Shown piece by piece: positions 43,698-52,581 of a DNA stretch of 64,000 bases. Position numbers and translations under genes: made by a program. Every line of letters begins with the position of its first letter. The stretch's first letter is position 1. The notes below the pieces were generated by a model. That model saw only the letters and a program-made list of their open reading frames with translations. It did no database searches and had not been told where the DNA came from. The DNA is from Rhodococcus qingshengii JCM 15477. Lineage in GTDB: Bacteria; Actinomycetota; Actinomycetes; Mycobacteriales; Mycobacteriaceae. The stretch lies in the NCBI RefSeq assembly GCF_023221595.1, contig NZ_CP096568.1, positions 224,400 to 288,399 of the forward strand, read 5' to 3'.

Positions 43698-45388
43698 CAG
43701 TACCCTTCCTCGAATCTGAGTGAGTGGCGCGGGATGCTCTGTTCAGGGAATCCGCCCTCGATGACTTTGCGACGAAGTTTCGGCGGCAATGTCCCGTATT
43801 CGCCTGTGCCGCCAGGGATTCCTTCGTAGATTGTCGAGACCGCGGGCATTCCGTCCTCACCTGGCTCGATCCAGATGATTTCGCTGATGTAGCGGGTGTG
43901 CACGCGCTCGCCGGCGTCGTTGGTGGAATAGGCAGTGTCGAGCTGGACGATCAGGTTGATATGGGCAGCCACCTGGCGAATGGCGTAGCGCTCGGTCACG
44001 CCGGCTTCGAGTGCGACGGTAACCAATCGGTTGATCGCACCCTTGGCATCGTCAGCGTGTGTGGTGGACAGCGAGCCTTTCGCCATCTGCATCGCTTTGA
44101 ACATGGCGATGATCTCCTTGCCGGCGACCTCGCCGACGATGACTCGTTCGAGTTGCATGCGCACGAATGCATAGAGGATGGCGGACAGGTCGGTGGCGCC
44201 CTTGAATTCGTTGGTCGTCGAGTCGCGTTCACCGCCACCTGTGATCACCTCGGCCGGCACGATGAAGTCTTCTCGTCCGGGCATCTCGTGGAGGAAGAGC
44301 TCTCGTTCGGTTTCGGCTGTGCCGATACGGGTTTCGAGCGGCAAGGCGTTCGCGAGCGCTCTGGTGAGGGTTGTCTTTCCGGAGCCCATGGGACCTGAAG
44401 TCACGATCGATGCACCGCCGATGACCATCGCTGCCAGCAGGTTCGCGAGGAGGTCTGGCATCACTTTGTATCCGACGAGAGTGTCGAGAGTGATGTCCTT
44501 GAGGCGGTGCAGGCGGATCGCCACGTGCGGTTCGGGGACTGTCCACGCCATCGCGGAGAGGCGAATATTGCCTGGGAGGTTCAATCTCAAATGCGGGTTG
44601 TTGACGGCGAAGGTGCGTCCGCCGCCCTCAGATCGCTGTCCGAGGTTGATCAACCAGTCGATGAGTTCCTCGTCGGAATCGAAAATCTTTGGACGCTTCT
44701 GAAGCCGCCCATCCGGATACATGACCACGACCCTCGTGCCGGTCAGAAGGATATTTTCGATCGTCGGGTCGTCGACGAGGACTTGCAACGGACCCAGACC
44801 GAAGATCGTGTTGTAGACGTCTTGCGCGAGCTGCTTCTCAGCGCCGGCATCGATCGCCCCGGATCCGCTTTCGATTCCGAACGTGATGTACCGCTTGACC
44901 TTGTCGGCGATGATCTCCCGACCCTTGTGTTGCTCTTCTTCCTGCGTATAGGGCAGGAGGGTATCGGCGGTCTCGTCTGACTCGACGTCGTGCTTGCGGG
45001 CAGCGACGACCTGACTGAGTTCCTGCGAGGCTTCGTCTACGAGCTTGCGTACGAGGCGTCGGTACGCAACTGCGCTACCTGCGGAGTCAATAGATTTGAC
45101 GATCTCGCTAGTGGCGGGAGGCGGCGTCCATGCCGGCTCGGACATTGTTGCCGTGTGTACGGCATTGCCATGCCCTGCTGCGCTGAGGAGGCTGGCGGCC
45201 GCGCTGTTACTTCGATGCTGCGTGTGAAGCGCGCCGGTTGAGTCGAGATGGTGGGACTCACCGCTGTCCACGCCACGCACGTCCGACGCGCTTTGATGGT
45301 CGATAGCCAAGGCATCGGATTCGTCGACCTCGTTGAGGACTAGCCACAGCGGTATACGTGCAGGGTCCTGTTCGTTCCGATCGGTCAT
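43697..45388 (-). CDS. tadA: TadA-like secretion ATPase (VirB11/CpaF family)
   Basis: 563 residues from the ATG at 45388, overlapping the upstream ATPase stop (ATGA). About 130 N-terminal residues are disordered. The CpaF core then follows: VDDPTIENILLTGTR, the RLHRLKDITLDTLV linker, Walker A TSGPMGSGKTTLT, the Asp box (RIGTAETERELFL), Walker B (RVIVGEVAGKE) and the His box (GSLSTTHADDAKGAI). It is a hexameric ATPase powering pilus assembly or secretion, here the motor of the Tad-like system. Confidence 0.95.
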   Translation of the reverse strand: MTDRNEQDPARIPLWLVLNEVDESDALAIDHQSASDVRGVDSGESHHLDSTGALHTQHRSNSAAASLLSAAGHGNAVHTATMSEPAWTPPPATSEIVKSIDSAGSAVAYRRLVRKLVDEASQELSQVVAARKHDVESDETADTLLPYTQEEEQHKGREIIADKVKRYITFGIESGSGAIDAGAEKQLAQDVYNTIFGLGPLQVLVDDPTIENILLTGTRVVVMYPDGRLQKRPKIFDSDEELIDWLINLGQRSEGGGRTFAVNNPHLRLNLPGNIRLSAMAWTVPEPHVAIRLHRLKDITLDTLVGYKVMPDLLANLLAAMVIGGASIVTSGPMGSGKTTLTRALANALPLETRIGTAETERELFLHEMPGREDFIVPAEVITGGGERDSTTNEFKGATDLSAILYAFVRMQLERVIVGEVAGKEIIAMFKAMQMAKGSLSTTHADDAKGAINRLVTVALEAGVTERYAIRQVAAHINLIVQLDTAYSTNDAGERVHTRYISEIIWIEPGEDGMPAVSTIYEGIPGGTGEYGTLPPKLRRKVIEGGFPEQSIPRHSLRFEEGY

Positions 45389-46221
45389 GAGGGATCTCCA
45401 ATGGATGCGGGAGCAGGCTGACTGCCAGGAAGGGGCTGATTCCGGGAAGGATTCACCCATTCGGGACGGTGTTCTTCGATGTATGCCTGCATCTTTGGCC
45501 ATGCGCTTTCGAGGTTCCGGAGATAACGGGACTGGGTTCGCTGAAACTTTGTGAGCTCGTGCCCCTCCGAGAAGATTTTCGCGTGTTTGGGTGAATCAGG
45601 CAGAGTAAAGGCGACGTCGACTCCAAGCGCCTTGCCGATTTCCGAAGCGCTGTAGTACTTGTCTTCGATCACCACCAGCCCGATAGCAGCCGGTGACCGG
45701 ACGGCGCGCAGCTGCGCACGCAGCTGGTCGAGCACGCCTTTGAGTGATCCCAAAGCCGTTGGACTCGTACGAGTTACCACAAGAATCAGATCGGATTGTG
45801 TTATCAAATCGTGCGGTCCTGATCGATGCCCGAGACGTCCGCCATCGACAACTACTGTGGCGCCGCGCCTGTCGATTGCACGAAGGTGAGCACCGAGAGG
45901 TCCCCAGGTAGTTGCCATGGAATCAGCTTGAGACGCGGTACGTAGACCCGGTACGGCCCACACATTGGTTTCTGGGATGTTCAGCGACTGGGCACTGAAC
46001 GATTCGCCAATTTTTCCATGGCGCGCAGGCTCTACGAGGTTGATCAGGGAGCGGGGTCCTCGGCGCATTGCTCCTTTGAAATATCCACTGTGGAGCGGTG
46101 ATCCGCCGACGGGATCCGCTTCGACGTAAAGTACGCCGCTGTTTTCGCAGCTGAGAGCGAGTCCAAGAGCGGTCGTCGAGACACCGGGAGCGCCGGTTGC
46201 CGAGGCGAGTACGACGAACAT
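45385..46221 (-). CDS. Degenerate ParA/TadZ-like ATPase
   Basis: 278 residues from the ATG at 46221. The N-terminus MFVVLASATGAPGVSTTALG has the shape of a deviant Walker A (KGGxGKT) but with both lysines replaced. YVEADPVGG and VVVDGGRLGH replace the usual Asp motifs. In Tad loci, TadZ/CpaE proteins with weak Walker boxes localise the machine at the pole. ATP hydrolysis is doubtful here. It overlaps tadA. Confidence 0.78.
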   Translation of the reverse strand: MFVVLASATGAPGVSTTALGLALSCENSGVLYVEADPVGGSPLHSGYFKGAMRRGPRSLINLVEPARHGKIGESFSAQSLNIPETNVWAVPGLRTASQADSMATTWGPLGAHLRAIDRRGATVVVDGGRLGHRSGPHDLITQSDLILVVTRTSPTALGSLKGVLDQLRAQLRAVRSPAAIGLVVIEDKYYSASEIGKALGVDVAFTLPDSPKHAKIFSEGHELTKFQRTQSRYLRNLESAWPKMQAYIEEHRPEWVNPSRNQPLPGSQPAPASIGDPS

Positions 46222-46225
46222 CTGA

Positions 46226-46933
46226 CTACTTCTCTCTGGTGTCGAGCACGATCGCGACACGTCGTGTCGCTGCGCGAGCTGATACCCATGACGCCTCGTC
46301 CGCCTGCACCAGCACGTCCACAGTGGTTTCCTGTGTCGCTTCGATGAGAGTTGTGGAAACAACCTGCGCTTTGCTGGTGATGGGGCCTTGGACTGGGGAG
46401 TCATCTTGGTCGCGGGGTGTGTCGACGATGCGCACCATGTCGCCGGCGCGGAGCGGCTCGGCGGGCAGTTTCGCGTAGCTGACGGTGACACCGACCAATG
46501 TCAGGCCCTTGGTGGGGATAACGGCGGAAGTGATCGCGTTGGGGTTAAGAACGGTTCCGCTCGGAATTGGCACGGCTGCAACCTGTCCGACCACGGTGGC
46601 TTTGTCTTCTACTGCGACGGAGGCGATTCCAGCATCGGCGTTGACTTGTTTGGTCGTGAGGTCTTGTGAGGTGATCTGTTGCCCTTGTGCGATGTCCTGT
46701 GACACCACCAGCACATTCGTCACTTGACGCATTCCGTTAACCAGAGCTACAGCGCCGATGACGAACACGACTACCAGTGCGATCCCGGCCGCGAGGAATA
46801 CCGGTCGACGACGAACTTTGGTCCTCGAAGTCGCGGTGAAGTCGGAAGTCCGTCGGACAGTCGGGTTGTCCGGATCAGCCTCTTCCCCGATGGCTTTGGA
46901 CTTTGCTGTGGTGCGGATTTTTTCGAAAACCAT
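46226..46933 (-). CDS. CpaB/RcpC-like SAF-domain protein
   Basis: 235 residues with one N-terminal hydrophobic helix (VFLAAGIALVVVFVIGAVAL, about 45-65). A SAF domain follows (VSQDIAQGQQITSQDLTTKQ ... AVPIPSGTVLNPNAI), then a beta domain with LRAGDMVRIVDTP. CpaB/RcpC proteins work with Tad pili in the cell envelope. It lies 5 bases before the TadZ-like gene start and belongs to the same operon. Confidence 0.82.
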   Translation of the reverse strand: MVFEKIRTTAKSKAIGEEADPDNPTVRRTSDFTATSRTKVRRRPVFLAAGIALVVVFVIGAVALVNGMRQVTNVLVVSQDIAQGQQITSQDLTTKQVNADAGIASVAVEDKATVVGQVAAVPIPSGTVLNPNAITSAVIPTKGLTLVGVTVSYAKLPAEPLRAGDMVRIVDTPRDQDDSPVQGPITSKAQVVSTTLIEATQETTVDVLVQADEASWVSARAATRRVAIVLDTREK

Positions 46934-46938
46934 GGGTT

Positions 46939-47439
46939 TCAGTCCTTTTCGTTCTCAAGCTGGAAGTGCGCAGTGAGTGCCGCAGTGATGAGTTGGCTTC
47001 TGGATCGAGCGGCAAAATCCTTCTTCAGCTCATCGAGCACTTCGAAGTCGGAAGCGCGAAGGGAGTAGGCAACAGGCGTGGTCGGAACTTTGGACGGCGA
47101 TGTCGATCCCACTCCCCTGGCCTTGAAAAGTCGGCCACCCACTACACCCCCCGGGTGGATGAAGTCGTTGAGCCGGTCGTGGGTCGCTTCGATCGCTGCG
47201 ATGATGAACTCGCCGTTGGTCAGACGACGTACGGTTCGTGCTTCTGCTAGCTGCGTCGCAATTGCAGTGGGCAGATGGACATTCGACGAAACGACAGGAT
47301 CGACGAGATCGTCGTCCTCGGGTGCCGGATCAGTAGCGCTCGCTGGTGCTGCGAAATCGGCTTCGAGAGATTCGTGCCGGCGTCGCACCATAGAGACGCC
47401 CTGGGCGAGTGTCTGCTCAGGTACCCGTGGAGCGCTCAT
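46939..47439 (-). CDS. Double-RHH-like protein, first gene of the Tad-like operon
   Basis: 166 residues. Two similar strand-helix-helix modules are visible: NVHLPTAIATQLAEARTVRR (about 53-90) and VAYSLRASDFEVLDELKKDF (about 123-160), the second ending SRSQLITAALTAHFQ. The ParA-partner protein at 50844-51650 ends in the same type of pair (SRSVVVAVALQIHLG). Such ribbon-helix-helix proteins bind operators or centromeres. It may autoregulate the operon or act as a second partition adaptor for the degenerate ATPase. Confidence 0.62.
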   Translation of the reverse strand: MSAPRVPEQTLAQGVSMVRRRHESLEADFAAPASATDPAPEDDDLVDPVVSSNVHLPTAIATQLAEARTVRRLTNGEFIIAAIEATHDRLNDFIHPGGVVGGRLFKARGVGSTSPSKVPTTPVAYSLRASDFEVLDELKKDFAARSRSQLITAALTAHFQLENEKD

Positions 47440-48333
47440 CGCACTCCCCCTCGACTGATTCCCTGGGCGGGCAATGAAAGACGCTCAGGCTGCCCCTGAG
47501 GCGCGTGAACACATCCTGATCGCACAATCATCTTTATCCGCCTATCGCTTCGGCCGTGTGTCGCGCGGCTCCGACCTTGTGCCGCACGACTAGGTATAGC
47601 GGCGGGCAGTTACATCACGAACACGTCAGTCACCCACCGAACACAGGGAAATGGCGCAAAGCGGGTAAACCTTCGCAAGGACACTAATCTGACCTGCGGT
47701 TATCCGACAGTGATAATAAACCGCGCGGTTCGTAGCAGAACACAAACTGCTGGCAAGTCGGTGGTAGGACGGGGTTTTATTACCTGTGTAATGTCCGTCA
47801 CAACTACTGCGATTTGACCCTGCACGAACCCCTCTCGCCGAACTTTGAGCCCTCAATATCGCGACATAGACGCACCCCGGCCCCACGGAATGCTGTTGAA
47901 AGTTCTATAACCGCATACGAATTCACGCAGATGGGACTTCGGTCCCTATTCGGTCGGTATCGGGTTCTCCTACAGCCGCAGCCAAGAAGGCGACTGCTCT
48001 CGTGTCGCGGAACGACGACCCTGCCATTCGCGCTCGCCTCTTGCCCCCACTCGGCCTCATGAGGCCCCCATGAGGCCGCCGGGTGCCCCATATGCGTCTC
48101 ATATCATTGCAAACGGGAGCCTCGCCACAGAGCCACCAAGCGCCCACCATCTATTCACCAGACGCCCACTACTACTCGACCACATTGGCCTCATCTGAGC
48201 GACATCTCACTTTCACTGCCCCGCCGGTTGCCTTCTGCAATCCATCTTGTAGGCCACCGACCGTCGATTGACTGTGTGTCGACTGTGTGTCGACTGGTCA
48301 CCCATAGCCGACTCCTCCCCACCTAGACTCCTC
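47440..48333. other. Divergent control region upstream of the Tad-like operon
   Basis: Nearly 900 bases without a supported gene. It must contain the operon promoter (towards the left) and the promoter of the gene at 48334 (towards the right). Near the right end lie tandem copies of GACTGTGTGTC (48273-48295). CATGAGGCC occurs twice near 48058-48076. No known site is recognised. Confidence 0.4.
48273..48299. repeat. Tandem 11-bp repeats before the gene at 48334
   Basis: GACTGTGTGTC occurs twice in tandem and a third GACTG follows, ending about 35-40 bases before the likely GTG start. It could be an operator for that gene. Confidence 0.45.
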
Positions 48334-49062
48334 GTGACAGAGGCCCATAATGCTGCGATCATTGACGGCATGCCCCTGCCGCTAGGTTCGACGCGCATGG
48401 AACCTGCGCACTGGATCGATGATCTGGCATGGCATCGGCAGGTATACAAGCAATCCAAGTTCCGCTGGGACGGCACCGAAGCCCTGCTGGTTGCTACCGA
48501 ATTCACCGGAGGACGTCAAGACTTCCGAACGGTGGCCGATCTGCGTGAACTTGAGGTATATCGCCTCACCCTTTCCGAGTACACAACGACGTGTCAACGG
48601 GCTCTCGGCCTTGCCCTCCAGGAGGCAAGAAACGGCTTAGGAACGAGCGATTGCGAAGGCATCGCCGCACTGCTAGATCTAAGCGCTGTGGACTGCTCCA
48701 CCAGCTCGTACTTTGCACGTTGGGGCGACCCTCGTATTGCAGGCCAATTCAGTAATCCTCAAGTGCGCAGGATCCGGAAGATGTGTGCTGGATTCTTCTT
48801 CGCCAGCCCCCTACTTCTCGCGTGGGAACTATCCCAGCTGTGGAAGCTCTATCGAGCTGCTGAAGAGCTCCTTGAGGACACACTCGTCGACCTTGTCGTC
48901 GAGCTACAGCCGCACGTCCACATATCAGATCTGCTTCACGCGTTGCATACGACGACCGAGGTCGGACTCAGCAATCGGATCAACAGTCAGAGGCACGATC
49001 GCGGTCCAGCCGGGGATCCGCGTCGCGCACCACGCCAGCAGTTCTCCCCATTGAGTATCTAG
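48334..49062 (+). CDS. Hypothetical protein before the partition genes
   Basis: 242 residues if started at the GTG at 48334; a start 66 bases upstream is possible. TAGACT lies 4-5 bases before the GTG, which could be a -10 for a leaderless message. The protein is helical and soluble, with no recognised motif (segments such as YKQSKFRWDGTEALLVATEF). The last 20 residues run into a repeat (49044-49093), so the 3' end may have been altered by an insertion. Confidence 0.5.
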   Translation: MTEAHNAAIIDGMPLPLGSTRMEPAHWIDDLAWHRQVYKQSKFRWDGTEALLVATEFTGGRQDFRTVADLRELEVYRLTLSEYTTTCQRALGLALQEARNGLGTSDCEGIAALLDLSAVDCSTSSYFARWGDPRIAGQFSNPQVRRIRKMCAGFFFASPLLLAWELSQLWKLYRAAEELLEDTLVDLVVELQPHVHISDLLHALHTTTEVGLSNRINSQRHDRGPAGDPRRAPRQQFSPLSI

Positions 49063-49093
49063 GACAAACTCCCCATTGAGTATCTAGGACAAA
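49044..49093. repeat. Two perfect tandem 25-bp repeats
   Basis: The unit starts CTCCCCATTGAG and ends TCTAGGACAAA; copies at 49044-49068 and 49069-49093 are identical. Read on the minus strand the unit contains TTTGTCCTAG, resembling the TGTCCTAGT box found before three genes at 60-62.7 kb. The CTCCCC element also recalls IS21-type ends. Confidence 0.8.
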
Positions 49094-49884
49094 ACTGCCG
49101 TTCAAGCGGATTTATACCGCCGTTTATGGCACCAATTCCGTTGTTCAGGGAAAAGGCGAATTCGTGCCCGCGTTGGACGACGGCGGCCTGTCTGCGAGAT
49201 ATGGGGGGTCGATTTGGGTGGAATTCGGCCTGACTACGGCTGTGACGTCTTCGGATCTTTCTCCCGCAGTATCCGCTCCCGATTACGGCACGACGTCCGT
49301 CACGCGTTCCGTTGCAGCTTCTGCCTCGGGTTCCTCTGTGGATTCTCCTGTCGCCTCCGCCCTCAAATCTGGCCCGGCTTCCAGCACGTCTTCCACTGAG
49401 ATTTGAGGCGTTTCGACTACTGCGGTTTCCGGCAGTTGTTCTCCTGGCCTCTCTGGCCTCAACTCCACTGTCGTTTCACGTGCGATTTCCTCCGATGTTT
49501 CCGGTAGTGGTTCCCTCGCTCCTTCCGCCGGAGGTTCTGGCGAGGCTTCCGGCACAGTTCCAGGCATCGGTTCTTACGGCAACACACGCCCACTTTCCCG
49601 CCATAATTCCGGCATGGTTTCTGGCGTGATTTCCACCGTGTTTACCTGCGTGTTTTCACGTATGACTTGCAAGTAGTTTTCACCCGTGATTCACTACCTG
49701 TATGCAGGCAGCGAATCACGTAGGGAATGCAGCACACTTACGGGCAACAATTCCTGCGTGCACTGCAGCGTGAATACACCCCGTAATGACCGCCATCAAT
49801 CACACGCGATGTCCTACGCGTTGTGGGGCGTGAAAATCGGCAGACACCTTTCATCCGGAACCTAACCAACGTCGGAGTGACCAA
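49063..49884. other. Region upstream of parA, candidate centromere
   Basis: Contains the inverted repeat 49685-49720 and many loose copies of CGTGAA/TTCACG and CGTGAT-like words between about 49480 and 49860. The GC-rich stretch 49230-49570 has an open frame of 94 Pro/Glu-rich residues on the minus strand, which I do not accept as a gene without better support. Confidence 0.45.
49685..49720. promoter_or_regulatory. Nested inverted repeat, possible parS/centromere
   Basis: CGTGATTC (49685-49692) and GAATCACG (49713-49720) enclose CCTG TATG CAGG. It lies 164 bases before the parA start, where centromeres of type I partition loci are often placed. The binding partner would be the product of 50844-51650. 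Confidence 0.5.
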
Positions 49885-50847
49885 ATGGCACAGAACATCG
49901 CACCAGCCGTTTCCGAAACTGCATTCAACAAGCAGATTCCCAACACCATTGCCTTCGCGAACGGCAAAGGCGGGGTAGGGAAAACCTCATTGAGCGCCAA
50001 CTGTGGCGGGCTTGCAGCCGCTGGTGGGTGGCGAGTCCTCATCCTCGACCTTGACCCTCAGGGGAACCTCGCCCGCGACCTCGGGTACGACGTAGCCGAC
50101 GGCCAAGACCTGCTCAATGCGCTCATCACCGGCACTGAGCCCCCGCTGCTCAAGGATGTCCGGCCAGGTCTCGACGTAGTTCCCGGTGGCCCCACGCTCG
50201 CCGATATCCAGGGCCTGATGTTTTCACGTGCCAACAGGTCGCATAGCGACGACGACGGTGAGCCCGAAACATTAGGTGACCTGCTGTTTCGTTCCCTTTC
50301 CGGTATCGCGGCGAACTACGATCTGATCTTGTTCGACACCCCTCCGGGCGACGTCATGATCCTCGATGCCGTTCTGGCGTGCTGCCAAGGCGTGGTAATC
50401 CCCACTCGGGCAGATGAAGGCAGCCTTGACGGTCTCACTCGTATTGCGAAGCGTTTCAAACGAGCTCGACGCGTCAATCCGGACCTCCGCCTCGCCGGCG
50501 TCGTCCTCTTCGGCATCGGGTCCCGATCATCTCGGCTCGAAGATGCAGTTCGAGACTCTGTCTACGAGATTATCGGGGAATCAGCTCCCGTCTTCGATAC
50601 CTACATCCGCTACCTGGAAACGGCCGGCTTCGACCTACGTCGCCACGGCATCCTCGCCCACGAGCTCGAAACTCAAGCTGCTGCCGCGCAGAAGAGCCGC
50701 CTCAAGGCACTTCGAGCAGGAACTAAGCCTGAAGAAGACTTTTTGGCGCGCAACGCAACTGGGCTCGCAGAAGACTACGAAAAGCTCACGATGGAAATCA
50801 TCGGCAAACTGACCGAGATCAATCAGGAAGTCGAGGCAGTGTCGTGA
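49885..50847 (+). CDS. parA: ParA partition ATPase
   Basis: 320 residues with canonical motifs: deviant Walker A FANGKGGVGKTS (about 24-35), LILDLDPQGN (Walker A') and LILFDTPPGD (Walker B). The N-terminal extension is short, as in type Ib-like ParA, though the length is closer to chromosomal ParA. It moves plasmid copies apart by ATP-driven gradients on the nucleoid. The stop overlaps the next gene (GTGA), so parA and its partner are co-translated. Confidence 0.93.
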   Translation: MAQNIAPAVSETAFNKQIPNTIAFANGKGGVGKTSLSANCGGLAAAGGWRVLILDLDPQGNLARDLGYDVADGQDLLNALITGTEPPLLKDVRPGLDVVPGGPTLADIQGLMFSRANRSHSDDDGEPETLGDLLFRSLSGIAANYDLILFDTPPGDVMILDAVLACCQGVVIPTRADEGSLDGLTRIAKRFKRARRVNPDLRLAGVVLFGIGSRSSRLEDAVRDSVYEIIGESAPVFDTYIRYLETAGFDLRRHGILAHELETQAAAAQKSRLKALRAGTKPEEDFLARNATGLAEDYEKLTMEIIGKLTEINQEVEAVS

Positions 50848-51650
50848 GCGCACGAAAAGTCGCGCGTGAAAGCCTCGAGGACGCATTTTCCGCGCCGAGT
50901 GGGCCCGGGCGCAGGGGAGCGGGGCTGGCTCGAATGCTTCCGCCGACGCGAGCGCCGCGGCCACCAGTTCCCGTGGACCCTGTCGATACCGCTGAGCAGA
51001 CGTCGCCCGCGGTTGATTCCACAGCACCAGACATGCCGATGCCGGAAGAGCCAGAGCGTTCCGAAACCCCGCCAGATCCGAAGGTCTCGTCGAACACGCA
51101 GGCACCGAGTAGTTCGGACAGCGCCTCTCAAACGCATCCTGTCGAAGCCCTTCAGCCGGCGAAGTCACCGATGTCCTCGTTGGCCGCGCCGTCGGCCGAT
51201 CCGGAGGGCGCAGGTGATGTGAAACCCGCCGAGCAGGCCGCATCATCCACTCCGGTGACGAATGTCGATGACGCGCCGGATGATGTCGACGCGGTCGAGA
51301 ACATGCCGATTTACATCGATAGCGCCACTCTTACGGCGCTCAAGGCTGAGAAGGGGCGGATCGGGGGGACGTACGCCGAGGTCGCCGAAGTCGCTTTGGA
51401 CGAACAGATCGGCGAAGTAGGGGAGATCCTGAGGCAGAGGTCGGCGAAGAGCCAACAAGCTGGTGCATTCAGTTCGTTGCCCAAGCGACGGAAGTCGCCT
51501 CAGATTCGAGGTGGAATCCAGGTTCAGTTGCGGTTTACAAAAGCGCAGCGAGACTGGCTCGATGAGAAAGTCGCGGAGTTCGGCGCACCGTCGCGCAGTG
51601 TCGTCGTAGCGGTTGCATTGCAAATCCATCTCGGTACCAGGCCGAAGTAG
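50844..51650 (+). CDS. ParA partner, RHH-type centromere-binding protein
   Basis: 268 residues from a GTG at 50844 overlapping parA. The first 145 residues are Pro/Ala-rich and probably disordered. Two strand-helix-helix modules follow: MPIYIDSATLTALKAEKGRI (about 153-185) and VQLRFTKAQRDWLDEKVAEF (about 228-265, ending SRSVVVAVALQIHL). It is not a classical ParB with an HTH and CTPase domain. The position suggests the ParB role. The double module resembles the protein at 46939-47439. Confidence 0.75.
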   Translation: MSARKVARESLEDAFSAPSGPGRRGAGLARMLPPTRAPRPPVPVDPVDTAEQTSPAVDSTAPDMPMPEEPERSETPPDPKVSSNTQAPSSSDSASQTHPVEALQPAKSPMSSLAAPSADPEGAGDVKPAEQAASSTPVTNVDDAPDDVDAVENMPIYIDSATLTALKAEKGRIGGTYAEVAEVALDEQIGEVGEILRQRSAKSQQAGAFSSLPKRRKSPQIRGGIQVQLRFTKAQRDWLDEKVAEFGAPSRSVVVAVALQIHLGTRPK

Positions 51651-52100
51651 GACTGTGCGGGAGTAGTTCCTTCTCCAATATTGGTTTGAACTTACGTCTT
51701 TCTCCTCGTTCCCCACTTCGCTCCCCACTATGCTCCCCACTCGTGTGGGGAGCATTTTAGGTGCATTGACCTGCAACTTCGTCTCGCTCCCCATGCTCCC
51801 CACACTTTTGCGCCCAGGTTCGCGCGTAGAGGGATTCGGGTTTCGTTTGGCTACATCTGTCGTGTCATCTCCTGACTGTGAGTGCGGAGATGTGATGAGC
51901 CCGGAGCAGACTCACGAAAAATCCTTCGACGGGATCGGTCACAGGAGTGATCTCCAAGGACCTCCTCTCTTTTGAGGACGGGATACCTGGCGATCAAAGG
52001 AAGGCGAGTGAGCTGTCACCATGGTTTCGACACCAGCACGCGACACACCCGGAAATGGGGGTAATCGCTATCAGATACGAATTGGATCTAAGGTTGCGCT
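51651..52100. other. Intergenic region after the partition genes
   Basis: Contains the terminator at 51730-51755 and then about 340 bases without a supported gene, probably holding the promoter of the gene at 52101. Confidence 0.45.
51730..51758 (+). terminator. Rho-independent terminator after the partition genes
   Basis: ATGCTCCCCAC (51730-51740), loop TCGT, GTGGGGAGCAT (51745-51755), then TTT. It is a strong perfect stem 80 bases after the parA-partner stop. Partial copies of CTCCCCAC precede and follow it. Confidence 0.85.
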
Positions 52101-52403
52101 ATGGCACGTCCACACAAGGGGCCGCGCGGGTTCATTGCAACTCGGGCGCCTGAATGTCAACACAACGTCTACGAGCAACGCGCCCGGGAGATCGGTCTCC
52201 CGTCTGGCGACTACGCAGTACTCGTCCTTGCTCTCGTTCATGGCTTCGACGTGCCCGACTACATCATCGTTCAGCTTGATCCGGAGTCGTTGCACCGCCT
52301 CGATCCCGGCCAGTACGCATCTAGCAATGTCCAAGTCGACCGTTTGGTTGCAGCTGTGGAACGACGGTCTCGACCCCAGCAACTACGGATGGTGGGGACA
52401 TGA
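52101..52403 (+). CDS. Small RHH-like hypothetical protein (100 aa)
   Basis: Starts MARPHKGPRGFIATRAPE, a beginning I know from small actinobacterial plasmid/phage proteins of ribbon-helix-helix type. A helix (NVYEQRAREIGLPSGDYAVL) fits the RHH core. It is followed directly by a terminator, so it is probably the last or only gene of its unit. Possible roles are copy-number control or an antitoxin; unproven. The ATG context ('gctATGGCACG') has no strong ribosome-binding site. Confidence 0.62.
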   Translation: MARPHKGPRGFIATRAPECQHNVYEQRAREIGLPSGDYAVLVLALVHGFDVPDYIIVQLDPESLHRLDPGQYASSNVQVDRLVAAVERRSRPQQLRMVGT

Positions 52404-52421
52404 TCTTTACCTAAACAGCGA

Positions 52422-52458
52422 AAAACCCCCCGTGCTTGGCGGCAGGAGGGGGGCTTTT
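52422..52458 (+). terminator. Terminator between the small RHH gene and the primase-helicase
   Basis: AAAACCCCCCG pairs with GGGGGGCTTTT across a GC-rich loop (GTGCTTGGCGGCAGGA), followed by CTCG. The GC stem with flanking A and T runs works on either strand. Confidence 0.8.
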
Positions 52459-52581
52459 CTCGAATTTTCCGTCCGCTCGATCCGTGAAAGGAGCGGTGCG
52501 TCTTCATGGTAGCTCAACCCCGCTTGGGGAGGCCACCTTTGTGGGCCGTGTCGTTGTGACATACGCACCCGTCGGTACCAG

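Noticed and set aside
49283-49567. 94-residue Pro/Glu-rich minus-strand frame
   Set aside because: No ribosome-binding site; the bias comes from GC-rich repeated words upstream of parA, so it is more likely a shadow of non-coding repeats.
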